A DNA stretch of 64,000 bases, from NCBI RefSeq assembly GCF_025517535.1, contig NZ_JAOPKC010000001.1, forward strand, positions 62,001 through 126,000, read 5' to 3'. Positions 1 through 8,633 of this stretch are shown in pieces. The DNA comes from Halapricum hydrolyticum. Lineage in GTDB: Archaea > Halobacteriota > Halobacteria > Halobacteriales > Haloarculaceae. The notes under the pieces are model-generated. The model saw only the letters and a program-made list of their open reading frames with translations. It was not told where the DNA came from and did no database searches. Every line of letters starts with the position of its first letter. Positions within the stretch are counted from its first letter, which is position 1. The translations under genes were made by a program, and so were the position numbers.

Positions 1-980
1 ACCGCGCTGGCGTCGTCGGCCGCGAGTTTGCCGAGCATCGCGGCGTCGCGCATCTCGTCGAACATATCAAGATCGTTGTTCGAGGCCGCGCCGTCGGTGC
101 CGAGCCCGACCGGCACGCCCGCATCGAGCAAGTCCTGGACGGGTGCCATCCCGGAGGCGAGCTTCATGTTCGAGGCTGGGCAGTGGACCACGCCCGTGCC
201 CCGGTCGGCAAGCAACTCGATCTCGCTGCCGTCGAGGTGGACGCCGTGTGCGAGGTAGTCACCCGGTTCGAGCAGTCCCAGACGGGCAGCGTATTCCAGC
301 GGCCGCTCGCCGTGTTCGTCGACGATCGGATCGACCTCGTCAGTCGTCTCGTTGGCATGGAGGTGGACCGGTACGTCCGCTTCACGGGCTTGTGGCACGA
401 ACTCCCGGTAGTACTCTGCACCGACAGTCGTCAGCGAGTGGGGCATGAACGCGGTTCGAATCCGTCCGTCGGCCGCACCGTCGTACTCGCGAGCGAACGC
501 GAGACCGTCGCGCATCTCCTCGCGAGCGGCGTCGTCGTCCTTTCCGACTGTGATCGCTCCGTACCCCAGCCGCGCGCGCATGCCGGCCGACTCGACGGTC
601 TCGACGACCTCCGGCATGAAGAAGTACATGTCGTTCAGGGCGGTCGTCCCCGATTTGAGCATCTCGATCAGTCCCAGTTCCGTGCCGACGCGGACGTCCT
701 CGGCGGTGAGTTCGGCCTCGACCGGCCAGATGTCCTCTTGCAGCCACGCGTCCAGCGGTTTGTCGTCGGCGTAGCCGCGAAGCAGCGTCATCGCGACGTG
801 GGTGTGGGCGTTGACGAGCCCGGGAATGACGAGTCCGCCCGACGCGTCGAGTTCGTCGTCGCCGGAGAGATCACCCACGTCGACGATCTCGCCGCTGTCC
901 TGATCGAGCAGTACGTCCGCACGCTCGACTGAGTGGTCCGGGAGCAAGACCTGACCGCCCGAAACGAGGAGTTCGCTCAT
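1..980 (-). CDS. Amidohydrolase, SAH/MTA/nucleoside deaminase type (3' part cut by window edge)
   Basis: The reading frame opens with ATG at 980 (start MSELLVSGG) and stays open to position 1, so the C-terminus lies outside the window; about 326 codons are visible. The N-terminal strand-rich part is followed by the metal-binding HTH of NAHTHV (H59, H61), then by further amidohydrolase motifs (VHLHANE, LAHGVHLD, and the metal aspartate of GLGTDG). This set and order match the cytosolic S-adenosylhomocysteine / 5'-methylthioadenosine deaminase (MtaD/DadD-like) and chlorohydrolase family, which removes the amino group of adenosine derivatives; substrate cannot be decided from sequence. It is divergent from hisG across a 99-bp spacer. 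Confidence 0.88.
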   Translation of the reverse strand, partial: MSELLVSGGQVLLPDHSVERADVLLDQDSGEIVDVGDLSGDDELDASGGLVIPGLVNAHTHVAMTLLRGYADDKPLDAWLQEDIWPVEAELTAEDVRVGTELGLIEMLKSGTTALNDMYFFMPEVVETVESAGMRARLGYGAITVGKDDDAAREEMRDGLAFAREYDGAADGRIRTAFMPHSLTTVGAEYYREFVPQAREADVPVHLHANETTDEVDPIVDEHGERPLEYAARLGLLEPGDYLAHGVHLDGSEIELLADRGTGVVHCPASNMKLASGMAPVQDLLDAGVPVGLGTDGAASNNDLDMFDEMRDAAMLGKLAADDASA

Positions 981-1079
981 AGCCGTTCGTTCGTCGGGGG
1001 AGGCTTTGACCGTTGGGTTCGTCGCTCGCCGACGCCGCCGGAGGGAAAAGCAATTGCCCTCCCGTCTCTACGTTCCGGT

Positions 1080-1928
1080 ATGCGCATCGCCGTGCCCAAC
1101 AAGGGCCGCCTGCACGAGCCGAGCGTTGAGTTGCTCGAACGCGCGGGACTGCACGTCGTCGACGGGGCCGACCGCAAACTCCACGCCGAGACTGTCGATC
1201 CCGAGGTGACGATTCTGTTCGCCCGCGCCGCCGACATCCCCGAGTACGTCTCCGACGGCGCCGCCGACGTGGGCATCACCGGCTTCGATCAGGTCGTCGA
1301 AGCCCAGCGGGAGAACCTCGTCGAACTGCTCGACCTCGAGTTCGGCCGCTGCAAGCTCGTCCTCGCTGCGCCCGAAGACGGCGATATCGACGCCGTTTCT
1401 AACCTCGACGGCGGGAGAATCGCGACCGAGTTCCCGAACGTCACCCGAGAGTTCCTCGACGAGCAAGGAGTCGACGCCGATATCACCGAGGTCTCGGGTG
1501 CGACCGAACTCACGCCGCACGTCGACATCGCCGACGCCATCGTCGACATCACCTCGACTGGAACGACTCTGCGGATGAACCGCCTTTCGGTCGTCGCCGA
1601 TGTTCTCGAATCGTCGGTGCGGCTGTTCGCCCGCGAAGACGTTCGTGCCGACGAGAAAGTCCAGCAGATCGAGACGGCACTGGGTTCGGTGCTGTCCGCC
1701 GAGGGGAAACGCTATCTCATGATGAACGTCCCCACGGACGCACTCGACGAGGTCGAAGAAGTGCTCCCCGGCATGGGCGGACCGACCGTGATGGACATCG
1801 CCGGAAAGGAAGACGTCGCCGTCCACGCCGTCGTGGACGACAGCGAGGTCTTCGAGACGATCAACGCGCTGAAATCGGTCGGAGCCAGTGACATCCTCGT
1901 GACCGAGATCGAGCGTCTCGTCGAGTGA
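1080..1928 (+). CDS. hisG: ATP phosphoribosyltransferase
   Basis: First enzyme of histidine biosynthesis: condenses ATP and PRPP to phosphoribosyl-ATP. The ATG at 1080 gives MRIAVPNKGRL, the usual HisG N-terminus (an earlier in-frame start at 933 would run through the divergent gene and is rejected). The 282-residue product has the two-lobed periplasmic-binding-like catalytic core, the PRPP loop DITSTGTTLR around residue 160, and a C-terminal ACT-like regulatory domain (about 210-282), so it is the long, self-regulated HisG-L form that needs no HisZ and is normally inhibited by histidine. No other his gene is next to it. Confidence 0.96.
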   Translation: MRIAVPNKGRLHEPSVELLERAGLHVVDGADRKLHAETVDPEVTILFARAADIPEYVSDGAADVGITGFDQVVEAQRENLVELLDLEFGRCKLVLAAPEDGDIDAVSNLDGGRIATEFPNVTREFLDEQGVDADITEVSGATELTPHVDIADAIVDITSTGTTLRMNRLSVVADVLESSVRLFAREDVRADEKVQQIETALGSVLSAEGKRYLMMNVPTDALDEVEEVLPGMGGPTVMDIAGKEDVAVHAVVDDSEVFETINALKSVGASDILVTEIERLVE

Positions 1929-1985
1929 CGGCTCCCGCACCGACGATCGGCCACTCGACGACGTCCGTCGACGCGGCGGTCTCTG

Positions 1986-2636
1986 TCACTCGACGATGTC
2001 GGTCGATGCCGTCGTATCTGCCTGAACGTCGGTGTCGAGGTCGATATCCTGGATGAGTTCGACCAGCTCCCGCAGGCGGGGAAACGTGTACGCGGTGAGT
2101 TCGACGTTCGTGTCTTCGGCGACGATGTCCGAGTCGACGACGAAGACTATGTCCTCGTCGGGCCAGCCGCCCATCTCGTCGACGATGTCGCTGGCGGGCC
2201 CGTACACGAACGACGGCGTCGAGATGTCGATCGTCGTGTCGAGGACGTTCGCCCACCCGTCGATGTAGCCGGAGGTCATGATGTTGCCGATCTCTTGCAT
2301 GGCCGATCGCTCCATATCGGTGAACAGGCCGTCAGCGGGCTCCCCGCCGCCCATGTCGCCGACGAGTTGCCCGACGAGTTGCTTGCTGTCGCGGGGCTCC
2401 AGCAGGAAGAGCACGTATCCGTGGGGCGGATCGACCAGTTCGACGAAGATGCCGACCTGTTTCTGGGAACCGAGATGCGTTCTGACGTCCTCGATGTCGA
2501 GAAAGTTGATCTTCGAGACCTCGATCCCGGCGTCGAGTCCGGCCATCTGGTTGAGGTGTTCGGTGACCGTCTCCGAGCCCTCCCTGGCCATCTTGTTGAA
2601 CAGATCCAGCTTCCGCACGTCGACTCGAAGGCTCAT
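1986..2636 (-). CDS. cheC: Chemotaxis protein CheC (CheY-P phosphatase family)
   Basis: 216 residues, acidic, cytosolic. The second half carries the CheC/CheX/FliY active-site signature: MERSAMQEIGNI with the E-x2-N pair, followed by a conserved Pro in STPSFVYGP. The first copy of the signature (around residues 18-32, EGSETVTEHLNQ) is degraded, so probably only one site is active. In archaea CheC proteins dephosphorylate CheY-P or connect to CheD and the archaellum. No other che or arl gene is visible, so it is an isolated member; haloarchaea usually have several CheC paralogues. Start is the first ATG, giving MSLRVDVRKLDLF. Confidence 0.85.
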   Translation of the reverse strand: MSLRVDVRKLDLFNKMAREGSETVTEHLNQMAGLDAGIEVSKINFLDIEDVRTHLGSQKQVGIFVELVDPPHGYVLFLLEPRDSKQLVGQLVGDMGGGEPADGLFTDMERSAMQEIGNIMTSGYIDGWANVLDTTIDISTPSFVYGPASDIVDEMGGWPDEDIVFVVDSDIVAEDTNVELTAYTFPRLRELVELIQDIDLDTDVQADTTASTDIVE

Positions 2637-2695
2637 ACCGACTACTCCGACTGCAGGATTGTAATACTGCCGCCCGGTCTACGGGCGGGGCGGGA

Positions 2696-3490
2696 TCACG
2701 GGCGCAGGTCGTCGGCCTCGAGTCGCCTGGCCGTCCGCCAGTAGTGATCGAACGTGTCGCTCGCCCACGAGCGGACGGCCTCGTCGTCGGTGTCGATCGA
2801 CGCGCGCAGGACGCCGGTTTCGTCGCGCAAGAGCATGTGAACCGTGTCGTCGGCGATGGTGACCGCGAGCGGGATCCCCTCTTCCCGGACGTGAATTTCG
2901 GTGTCCGGCGCGTCGAGCAGCGACAGCAGCCGATCGCGAAGGTCGGGATCGTCCGCCAGCGCCTCGATCGCGTTCCGCGAGAGCACGCCCGAGAACGCCA
3001 GTTCGCCGTCGCTCGCTCGCCGTTCGACGACTGTCAGGTTCTGCTCGTTGAACGCGTGCGAGAACGCCTTGACTTCGCTGGCTCTGCCGACGAGATCGAG
3101 CAGGCGCTGGACGGGCGCGTTCGGCCGCGTCTGAGTGGGCGTCGTGATCGTCGCGTCCGCGAGATGGCGCAGATCGAAGTCCATCGCGTGCGTGGGGAGA
3201 TACCGCACCAGGCCCCGGAGTTCACACTCCGTTTCGAGGATTTCGAGGAGGTCGGTCAGTCCCCGGGCGACGAGTTTGCCGGTCGCGGTGGCGACGTACT
3301 CGCTGCCGTCCTTGCGGACCCACGACCGCTCCTGGAAATCGCCGAGGATCCGCCCGAGCGTCGCCTGCGACGCGTCCGTCTCGGCTTCGAGGTCGCGCCG
3401 TGTCCGGCGCTGTTCTGCCAGCGCCGTCAGCACCTCCACGCGGTTCTCCGAGCGTGCGAGGAATTCGATCTCTTCCAGCACCGAGTCCAT
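2696..3490 (-). CDS. Winged-helix transcriptional regulator (COG4742-like)
   Basis: 264 residues. Residues about 5-75 form a helix-turn-helix/winged helix (LTALAEQRRTRRDLE, ASQATLGRILGDF, then a wing and VARGLTDLLE). The remaining 180 residues are the alpha/beta effector-like domain common to a large haloarchaeal regulator family resembling COG4742. The effector and targets cannot be read from the sequence. It is transcribed alone, between cheC and the divergent EamA exporter, whose promoter it might control. Confidence 0.75.
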   Translation of the reverse strand: MDSVLEEIEFLARSENRVEVLTALAEQRRTRRDLEAETDASQATLGRILGDFQERSWVRKDGSEYVATATGKLVARGLTDLLEILETECELRGLVRYLPTHAMDFDLRHLADATITTPTQTRPNAPVQRLLDLVGRASEVKAFSHAFNEQNLTVVERRASDGELAFSGVLSRNAIEALADDPDLRDRLLSLLDAPDTEIHVREEGIPLAVTIADDTVHMLLRDETGVLRASIDTDDEAVRSWASDTFDHYWRTARRLEADDLRP

Positions 3491-3771
3491 ATCCGTTGGT
3501 CTGTCTACGGAGCAAAAACGCTGTCCGTTCCGACAGTGATCGCGCCGTTCGTGTTCTCCCTTCGCTGTACCTGCTCAGCTTTTCCTCTCGGCCCGTATCC
3601 CACTTCAGTCCGTGCAATCGTTGCACGCCGCGTTCGTCCTTGCAACCCCTGCGGTGGCTGCACAGAATCGGCCGATTCAGCCCCGTGAAAGCCTTTCTGA
3701 AGCCATCTATGGGGTTCCAGCACGTCTAGATAGATATGATCTCAGTCTCAGTTTCGGAGGTGTCGCGCTGA
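3491..3771. other. Intergenic region with divergent promoters
   Basis: 281 bp between the regulator and the EamA gene. The AT-rich TAGATATG at 3731-3738 is the best TATA candidate for the EamA gene (start 3772, short leader). The rest contains short CT-rich and repeated Cys-codon-like stretches (TTGCACG, GTGGCTGCAC) but no convincing ORF on either strand. Confidence 0.5.
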
Positions 3772-4734
3772 ATGGTCGGCCGCCGCACGCTCGCGCTATT
3801 TGCCGCCGCAAGTCTGCTGTTCGGCGGAACCTTTGTCGCCGCGAAGGCCGGACTGGCGTACTTTCCGCCGCTTCTGTTCGTCGCCTTTCGGTTCGACATC
3901 GCCGCGCTCGCGCTGGCCGCGTTCGCCATCGCGACGATTCCGCGGTCGGAACTCGTCCCGCGAACCCGCGGGGATCTGCTCGGTATCGTCGCGACGGGCG
4001 CGTTCGTGATCGGACTGGCCAACGCGCTGCTGTTCGTCGGCCAGCAGTACGCGACCAGCGCAGTCGGGGCGATCGTCTTCGGACTCAACCCGATCCTGAC
4101 GCCCGTGTTCGCCGCCGTCCTGCTGTCCGACGAACGCCTCTCGGCCCGCGGTGCGGCCGGGATGGCGCTCGGACTGCTCGGGGTCGTCCTCGTGGTCGAT
4201 CCCGATCCGGCGACGCTGCTCGCTGGCGGGGTCGGCAAGCTCCTCATCCTCGTCGGGGCCGCCAGCGGCGCGCTCGGGACGGTGCTCGTCCGGCGGGCGG
4301 ACGCGACGCTCTCCAGCACGGCCCGGACCGCCTGGGGGCTGCCGCTGGCCGCGCTGCTCACCCACGGGATGAGCCTGGCCGCCGGCGAGTCCGCGTCGAC
4401 GGTCGTCTGGTCGAGCGAAGCGCTGATCGCGCTCGGGTACGTCGGAATCTTCGCCGGCGCGGTCGCCTACATCGCCTACTTCGGTCTCATCGACGCCACG
4501 GGCGCGATCAGGGCGAACCTGATCTTCTACGTCGTCCCCGTGGTCGCGACGCTGGGCGGCTGGCTCCTGCTGGGCGAGACGGTCTCGACGATGACGGTCG
4601 CCGGCTTCCTGACGATCTTCGCCGGGTTCGCACTACTGGGCAGTGAGTCGATCGCCGCCTGGTGGGGGTCCGTCAGGCCCACGTCCGCCGGCGGCGACAG
4701 CGAGTCGGTGTCGTTCCCATCGCGCGCGGACTGA
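3772..4734 (+). CDS. EamA/DMT-superfamily transporter
   Basis: 320 residues with about ten hydrophobic helices arranged as two EamA repeats of five (residues about 8-140 and 150-295), ending in a short Ser-rich hydrophilic tail. The drug/metabolite transporter superfamily exports small metabolites or amino acids by proton-coupled antiport; substrate is unknown here. The start MVGRRTLALFAAASLLFGG fits the usual N-terminal helix. No partner gene is nearby. Confidence 0.85.
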   Translation: MVGRRTLALFAAASLLFGGTFVAAKAGLAYFPPLLFVAFRFDIAALALAAFAIATIPRSELVPRTRGDLLGIVATGAFVIGLANALLFVGQQYATSAVGAIVFGLNPILTPVFAAVLLSDERLSARGAAGMALGLLGVVLVVDPDPATLLAGGVGKLLILVGAASGALGTVLVRRADATLSSTARTAWGLPLAALLTHGMSLAAGESASTVVWSSEALIALGYVGIFAGAVAYIAYFGLIDATGAIRANLIFYVVPVVATLGGWLLLGETVSTMTVAGFLTIFAGFALLGSESIAAWWGSVRPTSAGGDSESVSFPSRAD

Positions 4735-4838
4735 CCACAGTCACTCTGCTGTCGCAGGTGTAGCAGTCGCTCCGCTCGTTGCTCGGCACGAAAAATGTCG
4801 GCAGTTCGGAAACGACTCGTCGAGCGGCGTACCGTCGC

Positions 4839-6041
4839 TTAGACCTGCTCTTCGATGCGGATGAGTTCGTTCAGCTTGGCGGTGCGTTCGCCGGCGACAG
4901 TGCCGGTCTTGATGAAGTCAGCGGCGGTGCCCACGGCGAGGTGAGCGATCGTCGTGTCTTCGGTCTCACCGCTGCGGTGTGAGACTGCCGCCACGATGCC
5001 GTTCTCCGCACCGAGTTCGATCGCGTCGACGGCGTCCGAGAGCGTCCCGATCTGGTTGGGCTTGATCAGGATGCTGTTCGAGGAGCCCTTGTCGATACCT
5101 GTCTGCAGGCGTTCGACGTTGGTGACGTAGAGGTCGTCGCCACAGATGACTGTCTCGTCGCCGACTTCGTCGGTGAGCTTCGCGAACCCTTCGAAGTCGT
5201 TCTCGTCCATCGGGTCCTCGACGAACTCCAGATCGTACTCGCGGACCATCTCGGCGACGTACTCGATCTGCTCGTCAGTCGACTTGACGCCGTCGTCGTA
5301 GACGTAGCCACCCTCGTCCTCGTCGTAGAGCTCCGCGGCGGCCATGTCCATCCCGAAGCCGATCTCGAAGCCCAGCTTGTCACTGATCTCGCTGGTGGCC
5401 TGGTCGACGATCTCGAAGGCTTTGGCGTCGCCGATCGGCGGCGCCCAGGCACCCTCGTCGCCCTTGTTCGTCGGGATGTCCTCCTCGTTCAGCAGTTCCT
5501 TGATCCGTGCGTGGACCTTGGCGTTCGCGAAGACCGCCTCGGTGACGCTCGGTGCACCGACCGGCGCGGAGAGGAACTCCTGGATGTTCGTCGCTTCTTC
5601 GGCGTGTTCCCCCCCGCCGACGACGTTCCCGATCGGTGTCGGGAACTGATCGCCGCGGAAGGTTCCGCCCAGGTGCTGGAAGAGCGGGAGTCCGAGTTCG
5701 TCGGCACCGGCCTTGGCGGCGGCCATGCTGATCGCGACCGCGCTGTTGGCACCGATTCCTGAGAAGTCGTCGGTTCCGTCTACCTCGCGCAGCGTGTCGT
5801 CGACCGCGCGCTGGTCGGTCGCGTCGACCTCGCCGACGAGGGCGGGGACGGCTTCGGCTTCGGCCTTCTCGATGGCTTCCTCGGCCGGTAGTTCGAGCGC
5901 TTCGTGTTCGCCCGTGCTCGCACCGCTCGGGGCGGCACCGCGACCGAAACCACCGGCTTCGGTGGTGACTTCGGCTTCGACCGTGGCGTTACCTCGCGAG
6001 TCCAGTATCCGTCGGAGCGTGATGTCCGTGATGAGTGTCAT
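4839..6041 (-). CDS. eno: Enolase (phosphopyruvate hydratase)
   Basis: Interconverts 2-phosphoglycerate and phosphoenolpyruvate. The start is ATG at 6041 (MTLITDITLRRILDSRGN), preceded by a GGAGG ribosome-binding site about 8 nt upstream; an upstream in-frame extension of 58 codons has no enolase homology. The 400-residue product shows the family motifs DSRGN, GASTGEHEA, the Mg2+ ligands in VEDP and GDDLYVTN, the catalytic lysine in ILIKPNQIGT and the SHRSGETED loop. Many haloarchaea keep eno in the rpoN-rpoK-eno-rpsB cluster; here it stands alone. Confidence 0.97.
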   Translation of the reverse strand: MTLITDITLRRILDSRGNATVEAEVTTEAGGFGRGAAPSGASTGEHEALELPAEEAIEKAEAEAVPALVGEVDATDQRAVDDTLREVDGTDDFSGIGANSAVAISMAAAKAGADELGLPLFQHLGGTFRGDQFPTPIGNVVGGGEHAEEATNIQEFLSAPVGAPSVTEAVFANAKVHARIKELLNEEDIPTNKGDEGAWAPPIGDAKAFEIVDQATSEISDKLGFEIGFGMDMAAAELYDEDEGGYVYDDGVKSTDEQIEYVAEMVREYDLEFVEDPMDENDFEGFAKLTDEVGDETVICGDDLYVTNVERLQTGIDKGSSNSILIKPNQIGTLSDAVDAIELGAENGIVAAVSHRSGETEDTTIAHLAVGTAADFIKTGTVAGERTAKLNELIRIEEQV

Positions 6042-6398
6042 CTGTGTTCGCCTCCGTTTGTCGCGTTGCCGTCGTCCGGCGGTCCGTCCTGGGACCGACC
6101 GGTGCACGTCGTCCGGCACCGGCGTCGCATCCGGGAGTACGGGAGCGGACTGCCCCAATCCGGGACGTGACCCACGTCCGTACTCCACCGGACCCGACGA
6201 GACGTTCCGGCACACCTACCTGGTTTACTCGCCTCCGAAGTAAGATTATCTATTTCGTTTTGATCGGTTCGTTTACTGTCATTACTTGTGGGCATACTTC
6301 GTTGGGTTATCCTTCCACGCGATCCTCTCGTCGATTCCGCAGAATGTTCGAGCCGGTCCAGTGAAACGCTCAAGGCCGTCGCCCCCGAACCCGCAGGC
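6042..6398. other. Divergent promoter region eno / CDC48-like gene
   Basis: 357 bp. The 6042-6235 part is GC-rich and would be a leader for eno if transcription starts at the AT-rich block around 6236-6262 (GTAAGATTATCTATTTCG). Downstream there is no ribosome-binding consensus before the ATG at 6399. No credible ORF or structured RNA is seen. Confidence 0.4.
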
Positions 6399-8492
6399 AT
6401 GACAGGCGGCGACGGGGTGGAGTTGACAGTTGCGGGCGCGCGAAAACGCGACGCCGGTCGCGGGATCGCGCGCCTTCCCGAATCGGTGCGCAGCAAACTG
6501 GGCGTGTTGAGTGGTGACTCCATCGTCATCGATGGAGACCAGCAGACGGTCGCGAAGGTCTGGCCCGGCAACGGTGACGACGACGCCATCAGGATCGACG
6601 CCGACACCCGGGCGAACGCGGGCGCGACGATCGGCGACACCGTCCGCGTTCGCCCGGCGACGGTGTCTCACGCCCGCTCGGTCACGGCCCGGCCGACCGA
6701 GGATCTGGGCGAGTTCGGCGGCGAGTCAGTCGCACCGCTCGTCAAAGACGGGCTGCTCGACCGGCCGCTGCGCCAGGGTGAACAGTTCCACGTCGAGGGG
6801 GTCGGCGGGTTCGAGGTGCTCGATACCGAGCCTGGTGGATCGGTCCGGGTTGAGGACACGACCGACGTCACGGTCGCCCCGCGAGAGTCAGACGACGGCA
6901 CGAGCGGCGACGAAGCAACGGCCGACGAATCCACCGACGACGCCGAGGCAGAATCGACGACCTACGAGGACATCGGCGGGCTGGACGACGAACTGGAGAA
7001 GGTGCGGGAGATGATCGAACTCCCGCTGTCGAGACCTGAAATCTTCCAGCGGCTCTCGATATCGCCGCCCAGCGGCGTCCTGCTGTACGGGCCGCCGGGC
7101 ACTGGCAAGACGCTGATCGCCCGTGCGGTCGCCAACGAGGTCGACGCCTACTTCGACGTCATCTCCGGCCCCGAGATCGTCTCGAAGTACAAAGGCGAGA
7201 GCGAGGAGCGATTGCGCGAGGCGTTCGATCGGGCGACCGAGAACGCGCCCGCCATCCTGTTCATCGACGAAGTGGATTCGATCGCTGGTGCGCGAGACGA
7301 CGACAGCGACATGGAGAACCGCGTGGTCGCCCAGCTGCTGACGCTGATGGACGGGCTGGAGGACCGCGGACGCGTGGTGGTCATCGGCGCGACCAATCGC
7401 GTGGACGCGGTCGATCCCGCACTGCGGCGTGGCGGCCGGTTCGATCGCGAGATCGAGATCGGCGTCCCGGGCGTCGAGGGGCGTCGAGAGATCCTCGACG
7501 TCCACACTCGCGGGATGCCGCTGGCCGACGACGTGAATCTCGATCGTCTGGCCGAACGAACCCATGGCTTCGTCGGCGCGGACATCGAGAGCCTGACGAC
7601 CGAGGCCGCGATGCACGCGCTCCGGCGCGACGATGAACAGCCGACGGTCGGCCGCGAGGACTTCGAGTCGGCACTCGCGTCGGTCGACCCCTCCGCTATG
7701 CGGGAGTACGTCGCCGAATCGCCGAGCGTCGACTTCGACGACGTCGGCGGACTGGACGATGCCAAGGCGACGCTCGAACGGGCCGTCGAGTGGCCACTGC
7801 TGTACGGGCCGCTGTTCGAGGCTACCGATACCGAACCACCTAGCGGCGTCCTACTGCACGGGCCGCCGGGGACCGGGAAGACGTTGCTCGCGCGGGCCCT
7901 GGCCGGCGAAAGCGGCGTCAACTTCATCCACGTCAACGGCCCCGAACTCCTGGACCGGTACGTCGGCGAGTCCGAAGAGTCCGTCCGGGAGGTGTTCGAC
8001 CGTGCCCGCCAGACCGCGCCGACGATCGTCTTCCTCGACGAGATCGACGCCATCGCGGGCAGGCGCGGCGACTCCAACGAGGTGACCGAGCGCGTCGTCT
8101 CCCAGTTGCTGACGGAACTGGACGGCGTCGCCGAGAACCCGAACCTCGTTGTCGTCGCCGCGACCAACCGCAAGGCCGCGATCGACGACGCGCTGTTGCG
8201 GCCCGGACGACTCGAGGAGCACATCGAGGTTCCCCTGCCCGACGCGGACGCCCGGCGGAAGATATTCGAAGTCCACACGCGGGACAAGCCTCTCGGTGAG
8301 GACGTCGATCTCGAAGAGCTAGTGACAAGGACAGAAGGGCACTCCGGCGCGGAGATCGAGGCACTGGTCCGAAAGGCCACGATAGCTGCCATCGACGACA
8401 TCGTGTTCGCTCACGCACCCGAGGAGGCCAACGAGTACGCCGACGAAATATCGGTCACGGCCGCACATTTCGAGAACGCACTCGAAGAATGA
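6399..8492 (+). CDS. CDC48/VAT-type AAA+ ATPase with two ATPase domains
   Basis: 697 residues. The N-terminal CDC48-N double-psi barrel (about 6-90, ARKRDAGRGIARLPES) is followed by CDC48 domain 2 (about 95-160), an acidic linker (160-187), and two AAA domains. Walker A GPPGTGKT is at 231-238 and 488-495; Walker B is LFIDEVDS near 290 and VFLDEIDA near 546. Proteins of this family unfold or extract ubiquitin-like-tagged or misfolded proteins and may feed the proteasome. It is shorter than the usual haloarchaeal CdcH (about 740-755), suggesting a paralogue. The start at 6399 (MTGGDGVELTVAGARKRDAG) is chosen because family homology begins there. Confidence 0.93.
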   Translation: MTGGDGVELTVAGARKRDAGRGIARLPESVRSKLGVLSGDSIVIDGDQQTVAKVWPGNGDDDAIRIDADTRANAGATIGDTVRVRPATVSHARSVTARPTEDLGEFGGESVAPLVKDGLLDRPLRQGEQFHVEGVGGFEVLDTEPGGSVRVEDTTDVTVAPRESDDGTSGDEATADESTDDAEAESTTYEDIGGLDDELEKVREMIELPLSRPEIFQRLSISPPSGVLLYGPPGTGKTLIARAVANEVDAYFDVISGPEIVSKYKGESEERLREAFDRATENAPAILFIDEVDSIAGARDDDSDMENRVVAQLLTLMDGLEDRGRVVVIGATNRVDAVDPALRRGGRFDREIEIGVPGVEGRREILDVHTRGMPLADDVNLDRLAERTHGFVGADIESLTTEAAMHALRRDDEQPTVGREDFESALASVDPSAMREYVAESPSVDFDDVGGLDDAKATLERAVEWPLLYGPLFEATDTEPPSGVLLHGPPGTGKTLLARALAGESGVNFIHVNGPELLDRYVGESEESVREVFDRARQTAPTIVFLDEIDAIAGRRGDSNEVTERVVSQLLTELDGVAENPNLVVVAATNRKAAIDDALLRPGRLEEHIEVPLPDADARRKIFEVHTRDKPLGEDVDLEELVTRTEGHSGAEIEALVRKATIAAIDDIVFAHAPEEANEYADEISVTAAHFENALEE

Positions 8493-8633
8493 CCGTCTCC
8501 CCGGGAGGCGATCGAGACCTCGGTATGTCCGGGGAGGCGATCAAGGTCTCGTGTGCCACAGGTTTGCGCTCGGGCAGGCGGGACGCACGCCGGCCACAGC
8601 TATTTCACTCGCCCTCGCGTGTTACAGAGACAC
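8493..8633. repeat. Short imperfect direct repeat upstream of GH15 gene
   Basis: Two imperfect copies of a 22-bp string, CCGGGAGGCGATCGAGACCTCG near 8500 in the shorter form GGGAGGCGATCGAGACC and again near 8529-8551 as GGGGAGGCGATCAAGGTC, lie head to tail just after the ATPase stop codon. Function unknown; a duplication slip or a regulator site for the GH15 gene are possible. Confidence 0.35.

Noticed and set aside
164..932. Several long frames on both strands over the amidohydrolase gene
   Set aside because: They are shadows of the minus-strand gene that starts at 980; only that frame has amidohydrolase motifs.
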